Part shown: piece by piece, positions 1 to 10,393 of the stretch
Layout of the letters: each line of letters starts with the position of its first letter
How positions within the stretch are numbered: the first letter of the stretch is position 1
Origin: Suillus spraguei
Taxonomy: Eukaryota > Basidiomycota > Agaricomycetes > Boletales > Suillaceae
Reading direction: 5' to 3'
Length of the DNA stretch: 64,000 bases
NCBI GenBank assembly: GCA_016800925.1
Contig: JABCPU010000097.1
Span: forward strand, 62,001 to 126,000
Position numbers and translations under genes: made by a program
Notes under the pieces: generated by a model
The model's input: only the letters and a program-made list of their open reading frames with translations
What the model was told of the DNA's origin: nothing
Database searches by the model: none

Positions 1-137
1 TACTCAGGCCACTCTGATCTATCCACGAGATCCATAAACAATTGAGATAATTGACGTTTTCCACGAGCTGGAGTCGTTGCAACTATAATTTCAATGACAT
101 CCTCTATAGCAGTCTTTTGTGCAGCTGATATTGTCAT
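1..137 (-). CDS. N-terminal end of a probable bromodomain-containing protein (partial)
   Basis: The minus strand reads an ATG at 137 and stays open for 45 codons to the window edge. The peptide begins MTISAAQKTAIEDVIEII and then has a helix-like stretch RGKRQLSQLFMDL followed by DRSEWPEY. A basic residue cluster, then LxxLFM-L and a W/YPxYY-type motif is the helix Z and ZA-loop start of bromodomains in chromatin proteins such as the RSC subunits, which bind acetyl-lysine on histones. Only the first part is visible, so the acetyl-lysine pocket cannot be checked. The upstream 960 bases are shared with the divergent zinc-finger gene. Calling it a bromodomain is an inference from a short stretch. 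Confidence 0.5.
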   Translation of the reverse strand, partial: MTISAAQKTAIEDVIEIIVATTPARGKRQLSQLFMDLVDRSEWPE

Positions 138-1000
138 AATGGATAGAAAGAAAGCGTTGTTTGTAATTGTTTATCAAAAGCCTTGAAAATTAACAAGAGA
201 CTACAAACGTAATTGATTCCGCCTAAGCCTCGGGCCCTGAAGAAGTTCAACTATGAAGGAACTTGATCTTGTTGCTATCTGCAATCAGAAATGAATTTCC
301 TGTGCTGCCGCCTCCATGATTCCACTACCGGCGGCTGCGTCATTTCCACTGACTAATAATATAGGAGAATACACCAAATTCAGATTCAAGCATGCATATC
401 CAGCAAGCTCTTCTTCTATTTCCATCCCACACGAGGAATGCTTCATTTCCTCAAATGCATCTCAATGCACCGGGATCGTCGTTTCACGTATCTCCCACCT
501 GCGTGGCCAAAGAGAATGTAACTGGAAAGGAAGTCTGTAGGCCATCGTTGTACTATTCAGACAACGAGGCGTACTGAGCTTGGTATTTCCGCTCCGCCGA
601 GAATCGAGTGGAAGTTGAGATGTTGTTGTTCGAGTTAACGCGTGCCAGTGGGGGAAATAGACCTTAGTTATCATCATCACGGTCCGATAGCCCATTAGAG
701 TATGTCCAACAATTTCCTTCCCGCAGCGGTAGCCTGTAGTCTTCCCCAACAACACGCGGGCCTCCGAGGCTTCCTGCGAGAACGGTGAGTTTAAGATGAG
801 CTATCCAAGTTCTCAGATGAGCCAGCCTCAGCCAGCTGTTCGGTCCACGCCTAATTACGATTGCAGAAAATGGCGCAAGCCGCTGGGGTCGAATGCTAAT
901 TTCTGCCGTAAACAGCTGTTTGTTGCCTGGGCCTTCATAGATTTGAACCTCGTTTTCTTTATGTCTTCGCACCTTTAGGGTTACAACGGATGTACCCAAC
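138..1000. other. Intergenic region between divergent genes
   Basis: This stretch separates the minus-strand bromodomain-like start from the plus-strand zinc-finger gene and should contain both promoters. Several ORFs of 60-112 codons occur on both strands (for example 664-1002 minus) but none has a recognisable domain, splice structure or coding pattern, so I do not call a gene. Confidence 0.5.
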
Positions 1001-1017
1001 AAATTATATATATATAA
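1001..1017 (+). promoter_or_regulatory. TATA-like element and CT-rich leader of the zinc-finger gene
   Basis: An alternating TA run ending in TATAAG lies about 90 bases before the ATG at 1105. It is followed by a run of TCC repeats at about 1060-1073, a common feature of strongly transcribed fungal promoters near the transcription start. Confidence 0.5.
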
Positions 1018-1104
1018 GCTTTCCTGTTCACAGAATTGGCGTGAACTTCATCAGACTTCCTCCTCCTCCTCTATACCCTGGCAGCTGCCCCTAACGTCCA
1101 CGCC

Positions 1105-2522
1105 ATGATGCAGTGTCCAAGCCCTCTAGTAGTCCACCAGCCCAATTTTCGGCAGCACCATATACAGAGCGCTCAACTCGGTCCATCTCTTTCCCAGTCA
1201 AACACCTCGGATTGGGTCGCAGGCTTCTTAGAAAGATCATCCATCTACGACGCATACGATATACAGAGCGGTAGATGTTCTCTCCAAGATAGCGGCGCAT
1301 CGACAACGTCGGCCCTACGTGCCATGGTCACCGGACCACCTATATCTTTAGATATACCCCCATCTTTAGCTAACTTTCGTACCATCGCCGGCGGCCATAC
1401 CTCATGTGAGTGGTCAGACCCACTGCCTTTATTCTACCAGCAACAACTACACTACCCGTACCCTACATGCGATAAAAGCCCATCGTCATCACATTTTTCT
1501 TCTTCGTCGAACTCTTACTGTATTGAGCTTCCAACATCTTCCAACATGGTTCTTCCACCTCGTTCATCGCCGCCTCTCCCACCTGCCCTGGCATTGCCTG
1601 GACCTTCAACCACCCCTGCAGAGATAACACAATCCATTCGCACTGCGTGCGCCAGCTCTTCCAGGTCCGTGTCCTCACGCAATAACAAGAGTGAAAGTTC
1701 AGGCCCAAGACCACGGGAAAAGAAGCATGCATGCTGGATGTGCGAGAAATCTTTTGATAGGCCCTCCACATTGAGAAAGGTCAATATCATTCTGCCGCTA
1801 TAAATAGCTAGCTCATGTCAAGGGTCCCTGCCTCACAGCATTTGCTCGTACATACAGGAGAAAAAGGTACGCGATAAAAATGCTGTGGTTTTGCAACGCT
1901 AAAACTTGCAATTACAATTATAGCATTTGTGTGCGACACTTGTGGCCGTCGTTTTGGCGTTGCGTCCAATCTTAACCGTCACGTTAAGCGCTGCATTCTT
2001 AAGCCCGTAAACACTGCGAATCGCACCAACCAGATAACGTCTAGTGATTCTGCTGGGACGTCACAAGAAGTCGTATCCGTCCCGCCGGCAGAGGCTGCTG
2101 TTGCCCCAGGTGCTGCTGCATCACCAGATTCAGATTCGCGACCGAATAAGCGCGCTCGCGATGAATCGACTACGTCATCGTCAGAACAGCCCAAGGCGTC
2201 CGCAAAGAGGCGACGTCGTGCTCCGTCCCCGTCGCAGTGGATACCGACATCCCTTCTTCCATTCAATCTTTTCCCCGTAGAGTCAACAAAAGCAACTACC
2301 GTTCCCCTTCCACCCGTTACGGCAATCAAAGATGAGGTATCCAACGAGTGGGTTGAGGAACGCAACTCATGGGATGAGAGTGTTGGCCTCACTCCATATC
2401 ACCCCTGCGGATGGAAAGGCACCCTCCCGGGCCCAGCCGTAGGGTTCGGCGGAAAAGATGTGGGGAACGTCGGTCTCGTGAATGGAGGCACGTACGTTAT
2501 GGGAAGACTTGTCATGGTCTAA
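1105..2522 (+). CDS. C2H2-type zinc-finger transcription factor
   Basis: Three exons (1105-1779, 1839-1866, 1924-2522) join in frame to 433 aa. The two introns are 59 and 57 nt with GT-AG ends. They fall inside the zinc-finger array: the first finger (CWMC start, HLLVH end) is split by intron 1, and the HTGEK linker by intron 2. Finger 2 starts CDTC and ends with RHVKRC, so its last ligand is Cys rather than His (C2HC). The fingers sit at about residues 210-265. The N-terminal 200 residues are rich in Ser, Pro and Gln, and a basic stretch (AKRRRRAPS) about 60 residues after the fingers could be a nuclear localisation signal. Such two-finger proteins are DNA-binding regulators in basidiomycetes; the target genes are unknown. 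Confidence 0.85.
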
Positions 2523-2906
2523 TCATATTGGCATCTGCCGTATTGACTTTCTTCCCTGGATTCTTGACCTTCTCGCTCATGCTGATAGAGCCGAGAGTTT
2601 TCTTGTCATTCTTGCCGGCTCATTTGGACTTTCTCGGTTTTAGTTCCGCACCAGCATTTATTCCTGACACATCACCTAGTACCCGCCAGCTCCACGTCTG
2701 GCCTCATCACTATTTGCTTGTTTTTTTTGGCCCGTTAGGGTTTTTTGAAGTGCTGGTCATTGATTGTTGTCTTCATGCATCTAAATTACAATTGTTCCAA
2801 GTACGTACTGTAACGATAGCTTGTTGTGAGATTCGCGCCTGTATCGAGTATTATCATTCTGACGATAATCTGTCCCGTTTTTGCTCTTCGCCAGTTCGAG
2901 CCTGAA
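2523..2906. other. Intergenic/3' UTR region
   Basis: This is T-rich sequence downstream of the zinc-finger gene. It probably holds its 3' UTR and the short promoter of the next gene. I see no other feature. Confidence 0.5.
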
Positions 2907-3890
2907 ATGTCTGATGTTGGCAATATTTCACCTACTGACTTGGGGGAGGCTATGGCGTGGTTCGCTACAGCTGTGACCGGTACTAATTCGGAGCATTTAC
3001 ATATTTTAGCGCCGGGTTCACTGGATTGGCTAGTGAATTTTCATTTGGAAGAGGTTGAACCTTCTACAGGTAAAGAATTACGAATATTGGGCTGCAAAAT
3101 CGTTCAAGTACCTCAAAAGCGGGAAATATCATAGCACTTGAAGCATGTCGAGATCTCGTGACGTGTTGAGCATGAGGCAGCATGCCACATGTTTATAATT
3201 AGTATTAGATTTATTGGTCATGCACTCAACGTTTTTTCTTAAGCTAACCCTACAGAGGAGATAATGAAACCGGTGAGTGTGGCGCCTGTGTCTCGCCTGT
3301 GTCTCCTCCAATTGTACATCTTGGAACACCAACTGGCTGGTCGCATGATGTTTTCGGTGATTCACAGTTCGTGGCATTCTCGCTACCAAAGCAGACATTC
3401 GCTATTAAGGTTCGCTCTTTTCCGGAGGCTCCCAATCATGTGGTGGGGTTGGTGGCACATCTATCAAGTACAGCAAGCACAAAGCCATATGCACATCACG
3501 CCAAACGGTGAACTTCACTTATTGGTAAGCATCATCAAATCCCCCAGCTATCGGGTGATAGATTTACCTGGGAATGTGTTCGCATCGTCTCATCTTCCCA
3601 AACCTCCTTTCAAGGTTCCTCGGGTACGCTTTGTGGCGGCTGCGCTGGTGATTAGGCGAAAGAGAAAATTTCCCTCCAGGAGAGGAGAACAATTAGACAT
3701 TTTCAGCCATGACCTGCGCCATGATCAAAATTCTGATGTTGCAACCCGCGCTAGATCGGGGTCGTATACTCCAGCTGCAGTGCTTCGTAGAAGCCTATTA
3801 CAAGATCATCAGCGCATCGCAGCATCCCCTCCCCTATGGCCCAAATACCTACCTCTGCGCCGACTTGGTGTCATATGGCATCTTTGTTGA
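2907..3890 (+). CDS. Hypothetical protein with several introns (3' end uncertain)
   Basis: I do not recognise a family. Exons 2907-3069, 3135-3162 and one starting at 3256 join in frame through introns of 65 and 93 nt with good GT-AG ends. The joined protein starts MSDVGNISPTDLGEAMAWF and runs without a stop through a Cys-containing segment (GECGACV) and GTPTGWSHDVFGD. A further intron from 3409 (after FAIK) to about 3467 keeps the frame and leads to a strong GTAAGC donor near 3523. The last exon, ending at the stop at 3888-3890, is a guess. No signal peptide or membrane segment is evident. The coherent splicing is the main evidence that this is a gene. Confidence 0.4.
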
Positions 3891-4994
3891 GTTCTTGCTT
3901 CCTCGCAGTGTACTTACTATGCATGATTTACAGGAGACACGACGTTATTAATAAATCGTTCGTCTTAGGTTATCCTAATTTTTTCGTATCACTGAAGACA
4001 TTGTGTAGCACGCCGTAAGACCTTGTATATGGAATAAAATACTTTTTGGTTGCTCACCTCTACAATATGATTACAGATGCTTTTTAGTTGAACTTTGATT
4101 GAATGATTATTGTACTCTTAAGCAGACGTTATGCATAGCCCGTTGGATGTCGATAGATGACTTCTGTTGGTCACAATGATTGGTCAGGCGCGTGGTGGCG
4201 GTGTTCTGGACAAAGAAGAACAAATGATCTACATCATATTGTCACCAGTTCACTTTGACCTCTATCATGATATTTTGACGAGGACGCTCGTTGTGACATC
4301 TGGTGCACTTGCATTCAATGTCACCGATATTTGAATGTGATTTATTGTGCTGGAACTGTTGGATTGTCAAGGTACGAGCTCAACACATGTCGAGAATCTT
4401 CGGGATTGATGGCGCGAATATTATTGGGCGTCGCCGCCGCGTCGGCAGCATTTTACCGTTGGCAGGCATATATAACGGTACGAGTAGGCTATGCGTTTGT
4501 TAGCGGGTTCACTGTAAAACCTGAGTTGGCATTACTTCGCAGAACGTGTCCGAGACTTGCGTGCAACTCAACAGGAACCTCTCCTACTCTTCGCATTGAA
4601 TTTCATTGATTTCATTCCCGGTTTGCTTATGCACTAGTATTCTGGCGCACTCAGTACTTTCGCCCTCTCTAACTTTTTTTCACGCCTCACAGCCTGCTCA
4701 CAACTTTCTTGCACGCATCATTTTCATGGTGTTCTCATACTCACTGTGTTTCTGAAACCAGTATGAACTTGACGAGTTACGCAGTTAGTTCTTCAATAAG
4801 TCATTTGCTCGGACAATTCTGAACTCGGACTGGTATAAACTCAATAGGATACAAAATATGTTCCACTATACGCTCTGTGAAATGTATCTGAAATGTCCAT
4901 AATGGATCCATTTTGCGGTCATTGTCGTTACTAAGCTCCACAACTTGGTAATGGTTTTAGTAAGCGTGAGGAACTAAAAGGATTTTGAAGAGAC
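3891..4994. other. Intergenic region; downstream flank shared with the second NLR copy
   Basis: There is no convincing gene. From about 4250 to 4994 the sequence matches, with many substitutions and indels, the region 12890-13349 downstream of the second NLR copy. Shared blocks include the one around 4275-4360 (12915-12985) and the one around 4800-4930 (13160-13290). This places the edge of the segmental duplication here. A weak ORF at 4331-4609 is not supported. Confidence 0.6.
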
Positions 4995-7900
4995 TCACCC
5001 GTCTCGGCACTGTTGCCAGTGAAGTCCATGTGCCATGCGGCTTAAATCAAGCTCAGGACCTCCTCTGGGTATCACTAATGCAGTTGCAGGGCTATAAAAT
5101 GCGTGTCGAAAAGCGGGAGGTACCCAGAATAACAGCTGACGTTTGGGCCCTAACACCCATTCATCGTCACTATCCAGGAAAAAGGGAGTTGAACTGTGGT
5201 TATCATGGGACCCTTCCTCAATCAGCTCAGAGGCGTCACAGAGTGCATGGGTAGAGTTGGATGAGAAACGAATGGAGTGGTTGTTCCAAGTCTTCAATGT
5301 GATGGTAGTAGTGGCCTCAATGGAACATTGTTCAACTGCAAATACCGAAGGATCTGTCTCGGCGCACTGTTGCGATGGCTGCCTTGTCTCTGCATCCCAC
5401 AGCCGAACAGTGCTATCCCTTGAACCAGTGACAATGCGAGTGCCGTCCGGCGAGAACGAGACCGATTTAACTTCTTCAGTGTGCCCCCGCAAGGGCTTAC
5501 CGACTGGCTCCCCCGTCCTTGCATCCCACAGCCGAACAGTCCTATCCCTTGAACCAGTGACGATGCGAGTGCCGTCCGGCGAGAACGAGACCGATGAAAC
5601 TGAATGAGTGTGCCCCCGCAAGGGCTCGCCGACTGGCCTCCCCGTCCCTGCATCCCACAGCCGAACAGTGCTATCCTGCGAACCAGTGATGATGCGAGTG
5701 CCATCCGGCGAGAACGAGACCGACAAAACTGGACCAGTGTGTCCCCGCGAGGGCTCAGCGACCGGCTCCCCCGTCCCTGCATCCCACAGCCGAACAGTGC
5801 TATCCCAAGAACCAGTGACGACGCGAGTGCCATCCGGCGAGAATAAGACCGACGAAACTGAATCAGTGTGCCCCCGCAAGGGCTCACCGACTGGCTCCCC
5901 TGTCCCTGCATCCCACAGCAGAACAGTCCTATCACTTGAACCAGTGCCGATGCGAGTGCCGTCCGGCGAAAACGAAAACGAGTTAACTTCTTTAGTGTGC
6001 CCCCGCAAGGGCTCACCGACTGGCCTCCCCGTCCCTGCATCCCACAGCCGAACAGTGCCATCCTGCGAGCCAGTGATGATGCGAGCGCCGTCCGGCGAGA
6101 ACGAGACCGACGAAACTGAATCAGTGTGCCCCCGCAAAGGCTCACCGACTGGCTCCCCCGTCCCTGCATCCCACAGCCAAACAGTGCTATCCCTTGAACC
6201 AGTGACGATGCGAGTGCCGTCCGGCGAGAACGAGACCGACCAGACGGATGAAGTGTGCCCCCGCAAGGGCTCACCGACTGGCTCCCCCGTCCCTGCATCC
6301 CACAGCTGAACAGTCCTATCCTGCGAACCAGTGACGATGCGAGTGCCGTCCGGCGAGAACGAGACCGACCAGACGGATGAAGTGTGCCCCCGCAAGGGCT
6401 CACCGACTGGCTCCCCCGTCCCTGCATCCCACAGCTGAACAGTCCTATCCTGCGAACCAGTGACGATGCGAGTGCCGTCCGGCGAGAACGAGACCGACAA
6501 AACGGATGAAGTGTGCCCCCGCAAGGGCTCGCCGACTGGCTCCCCCATCCCTGCATCCCACAGCCGAACAGTGCTATCAGAAGAACCAGTGACGATGCGA
6601 GTGCCGTCCGGCGAGAACGAGACCGATGAAACTGAATGAGTGTGCCCCCGCAAGGGCTCACCAACTGGCTCCCCTGTCCCTGCATCCCACAGCCGAAGAG
6701 TGCTATCCCAAGAACCAGTGACGATGCGAGTGCCGTCCGGTGAGAACGAGACCGACGAAACTGATGAAGTGTGCCCCCGCAAGGGCTCACCGACTGGCTC
6801 CCCCGTCCCTGCATCCCACAGCCGAACAGTGCTATCCCTTGAACCAGTGACGATGCGAGTGCCGTCCGGTGAGAACAATACCGACCAAACGGATGAAGTG
6901 TGCCCCCGCAAGGGCTCACCGACTGGCTCCCCCGTCCCTGCATCCCACAGCCGAACAGTCCTATCGCTTGAACCAGTGACGATGCGAGTGCCGTCTGGCG
7001 AGAACGAGACCGAGTTAACTTCTTCAGTGTGCCCCCGCAAGGGCTCACCGACTGGTTCCCCCGTCCCTGCATCCCACAGCCGAACAGTTCTATCCTCCGA
7101 ACCAGTGACGATGCAAGTGCCGTCCGGCGAGAACGAGACCGATAAAACTGAATGAGTGTGCCCACACAAGGGCTCACCGACTGGTTCCCCTGTCCCTGCA
7201 TCCCACAGCCGAACAGTGCTATCGCTTGAACCAGTGACGATGCGAGTGCCGTCTGGTGAGAACGAGACCGACAAAACTGCATCAGTGTGCCCCCTGAGCA
7301 CGGTCTGAACAGCCGGCCAGTTCATAGCACGTCCGGATGCCACACAAAGAGTATTCGGAAACCGTACAGAAATCTTTTTCGATAGCGGAGAGTTGGCAGG
7401 TGAGAATGGGAGTGCTGATACATACAGATGTGGCGTGCTGTGTAAAATCATACCGCCGAAGACTTGAATGAACCTCTGTATGTCCATTGCGATCAACGAA
7501 ACATCTTTGAATTCAGAACGGTCCTGTGGTTGCGTATCAGTAGCCTATCTGGCACTCACTAGAAATAATCTCACCTTTAGCCACTGGGGAATGTGTGAAA
7601 GGGCAGGAACTGCAGCGCTGAGCGCATTGATCAAGGCGAGTGACTCGAGCCAGAAAAACAGCCGCTCGTGGTCGAACAACGATTTCACTTCTTTCGCGAG
7701 CTCCTTGTCGAAGACTGTGCCTCGCACATGCGAAATCCAAAATCGAGATGAATATGACAGATGTGGTGGGATACATTTTTGAATTCGTTCTTGCAGTCCA
7801 GGATCTTCGCTATTAGGCAGATACGACGACTTTAAATTACAGATATTGAAACGAAGGCTGTGTTCCATCACTCGAAGTGACGCGAATGCAAGGTCGCGTT

Positions 7901-10346
7901 GGGCCTTTGACAAGTCGGTGAAAAACTCTCCACTGGATCGCTCGTCTGTCAAGAAATCGTGGAAGGATGCATGAAGGGGTCGGATTGGAGAATCTTGGTT
8001 GGTGGTGCCACTAAGGAGGGAGCCCATGCTCTTTACTACAAGCTCGACGTTAAAATTGTCCTCTGGCCTCGGAAAATGGCGCCTCATGGCGTTCAGGGAA
8101 GCTAAGGGAAGGGGTTCAGCTGTGCCTAGTATTTGTCCCATCACCGAGCAAAATCTCGCTAGCGCAGTCGAACGCAGTTTCTGCGATTGCGGAGAAGTAT
8201 CCTTAGGTATGATACCTGTTAGAATGAGGTCGTACATGCTTTGCAACAGCATTCTTCTTTCGGCAGGATCGCGTGACACCACAACGTCGTAGCAATCCAT
8301 TGGAGATAGCCCAGCATGGGATTCTTTGATGTAGCCGCAGGCGAGACGTGCCCACTCAAAAAGTCCACCAGCTTTCTCAGCCAGCACTGCGAACTCTTTT
8401 TCCTGGAAATCCAACTCTTCCAACTCTTTGGATACGTAAGCACGGATATCGCGCTCTGCGACTGCTGCTGGAATGTCATCCATGGACATTTGTTGAATAT
8501 GTTGAATATTACGAAACTCGTGATTGATGTCATCAAGCGGACGAGAGGTAACGATGAAGCGCAGTTTGTCTGAGAGGTCTGTGATTTTTGGGACGGCTGG
8601 GTTCGGATGTTTGCCTGCTAGAATGCGGAGGAGGTCCCTTCGTGTCTCTACTCCACCGCTCTCGTCTAGTGCATCAATCACGATCACGACGGGTTCCCCA
8701 GTCGACCGGAATAATTTCTGCAGTGGTTCGACAAGAAGTTTCTGCCACTGTTGGATGATATCCGTCGTCTTCTTGAGCGAATTCGCGGCCTGAACTGCAC
8801 CCGCCAATGCTCGCCTCATCTTCGGGTCACAGTCAGCCAAGTCACGCGCGATCGTAGAGAAGATCTTTTTATGGCGTAAGTCTGCTTCTCGTTGGCGGTC
8901 AAAAGAATAACACGACGCAAGCCCTCCTGCGTCTTTGAACCACTTAGCAATGGTGTGGGCGATGGCCGATTTTCCCTTGCCTGCAGGGCCAGACAGCCAC
9001 AACACGCGCGGAATGTTGTCCCCAGTGCTGTTGACCCATTCTGTGATTTGGGAAAGGATTTCTATACGCGTCCCTTGAAGGCACTCTCTTCCAGTATCTA
9101 GCCCTGCGTCCTCTGCGTAGGTCATGCCGCTGAGGTCCAATGTTTCTTCTGAAAGGCATGAATATGTGTGAAGTCACAAGGACGTCTGAACCCTCACCGA
9201 TACGGTGGACATGTATTGCTACGTCGTGGATGTGTATGATCACATCGCGAGCAACCTGGTCCCGGAAGTTTTCCATGAGTCTATCGAACACGTCATTGTA
9301 CTTTGATATCGTATCGTCCGTTTCCGAGACGATATTTTTTCCAAGTCTTTTCCCTGTGATAACGGTAAAAGCTCGAGACGGTACAAAGCGCAACAGCTTG
9401 TGAAGACTCACAAAAGTTCTTGGTATCTGAATAATTTTTGATAAAATTGGCGCATTCAAGGGTCTGCTGAGAAATCTTGCCAAGGATGATGCGCATCGAT
9501 GAGATTTGTTCAAGCATGTCGTCTTGTGTTATGAAAGTGTAAACTTCAGATATCTTGTCGAGAAGTTTGAGTACCGCGTTGTCGCGATCGGCTTGGACTA
9601 GAATAATCTGTACAAATGATTGCTGAGTGACAATGGGAGATCGGGAGAGAGTATACATACTTTGGCTGCACACGACAACACGCCCAATGCCATCTTTGCA
9701 TATGGATGTACCTATATAGCTAGATTAGTTCAGTTCCGACCGAGAGGAGGGCGCATACATCCGCGATCTTCTCGATAACATTATCGAATATCCGGAGGGG
9801 TTTAAGATATGTGTCCTGGAACGTGCCAGCAGCATCAAGATCCGCTTGTGCGTTTTGGGCACCGGACATCACAGTCATTGCAGGGCTCGAAAGTAGACGC
9901 ATGTGTTCTGTAGCTCGTTGTGCATTCTGAAGCGCCTATGTGACCACCAGAATTCAGAGTGCTGAGACTGGAGGGACAAGTAAGAGAACACACTTTATTA
10001 TTCGGGTCAGATGAAGCACGTTGATCATGATGGACATTCGAGAGAGCGGGGCTATGGCTGCGGGAATCCTTCGAGCGCTTATTGCAATCTCAGTCGTATT
10101 CCAGGACACTGATTATGCATGCTCGTGGACTCACCGACGTCAATTTCAATTTTTTCGCACCGTCCTTAACCTTCTTCAAGAACCGACGAACTGTGCTACG
10201 GGGCCGGTGCTAGACGAAGGATGTGTCAACATCAGTGTGTGGAGTGAATTAAGTGATCCTCATAAGCCACGTACCGAGCTTCCAGGAGCTGCTGCTTCGA
10301 CTTCTTGAGTCGAATTCCTTGATGAATTGCCTTTACCTTTGGCCAT
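4995..10346 (-). CDS. NACHT-WD40 STAND protein (NLR-A), intact
   Basis: Eight exons (10275-10346, 10135-10209, 9759-9935, 9661-9711, 9412-9607, 9198-9353, 7575-9148, 4995-7523) sum to 4,830 nt and encode 1,609 aa without a break. The N-terminal ~240 residues are a helical region with basic segments, as in agaricomycete STAND proteins whose N-terminal effector is poorly defined. The NACHT domain follows, with Walker A GPAGKGKSAIAHTIA and Walker B VVIVIDALDES, which bind NTP for oligomerisation. The C-terminus has 15 WD40 repeats of 43 residues (5370-7303), almost identical to each other, then a ~125-residue tail ending HWQQCRDG. In known relatives (the HET-E/HET-D type) the WD40 array senses a ligand and the N-terminus triggers cell death. 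A TATA box lies 40 bases upstream. The GTGAGT at the stop could also be a donor to a small extra exon. Confidence 0.93.
5370..7303 (-). repeat. Array of 15 WD40-encoding repeats, 129-bp unit
   Basis: The unit recurs every 129 bases (43 codons), as seen from the regularly spaced [12 protein letters not shown] coding block. Most units differ only at the two residues after RGHT, the residue before the second Ser of the VxSV segment, and the residues flanking the Asp in GSxDxT. Units 7 and 8 differ at a single residue (L versus W in VxSV). Such homogeneity over nearly 2 kb indicates recent unequal exchange or gene conversion. Confidence 0.95.
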
Positions 10347-10385
10347 TGTGAAACAAAGTAAGATGATCAGAATGATCCCACTTCG

Positions 10386-10393
10386 TTTATATA
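10386..10393 (-). promoter_or_regulatory. TATA box of NLR-A
   Basis: TATATAAA on the minus strand, 40 bases before the ATG. The same element is kept upstream of NLR-B at 18503-18510, which supports both start codons. Confidence 0.6.

Noticed and set aside
664..1002. 112-codon minus-strand ORF upstream of the zinc-finger gene
   Set aside because: It overlaps the TATA and leader region of the divergent gene, has no recognisable motif and no splice continuation.
5143..7155. Long plus-strand ORFs antisense to the NLR-A WD40 array (repeats of [20 protein letters not shown] type)
   Set aside because: They are antisense or shifted-frame shadows of the 129-bp repeat. A repeat with no stop in one frame tends to be open in others, and there is no start or splice context.
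5294..7282. 662-codon minus-strand ORF overlapping the WD40 array in another frame
   Set aside because: It is a +1 shadow of the WD40 coding frame; its peptide is an Arg/Ser-rich repeat without a domain, and the NACHT exons splice into the other frame.
5370..7303. CRISPR-like or satellite array because of the regular 129-bp period
   Set aside because: The repeats are coding WD40 units in frame with a NACHT domain, not spacers separated by short repeats.
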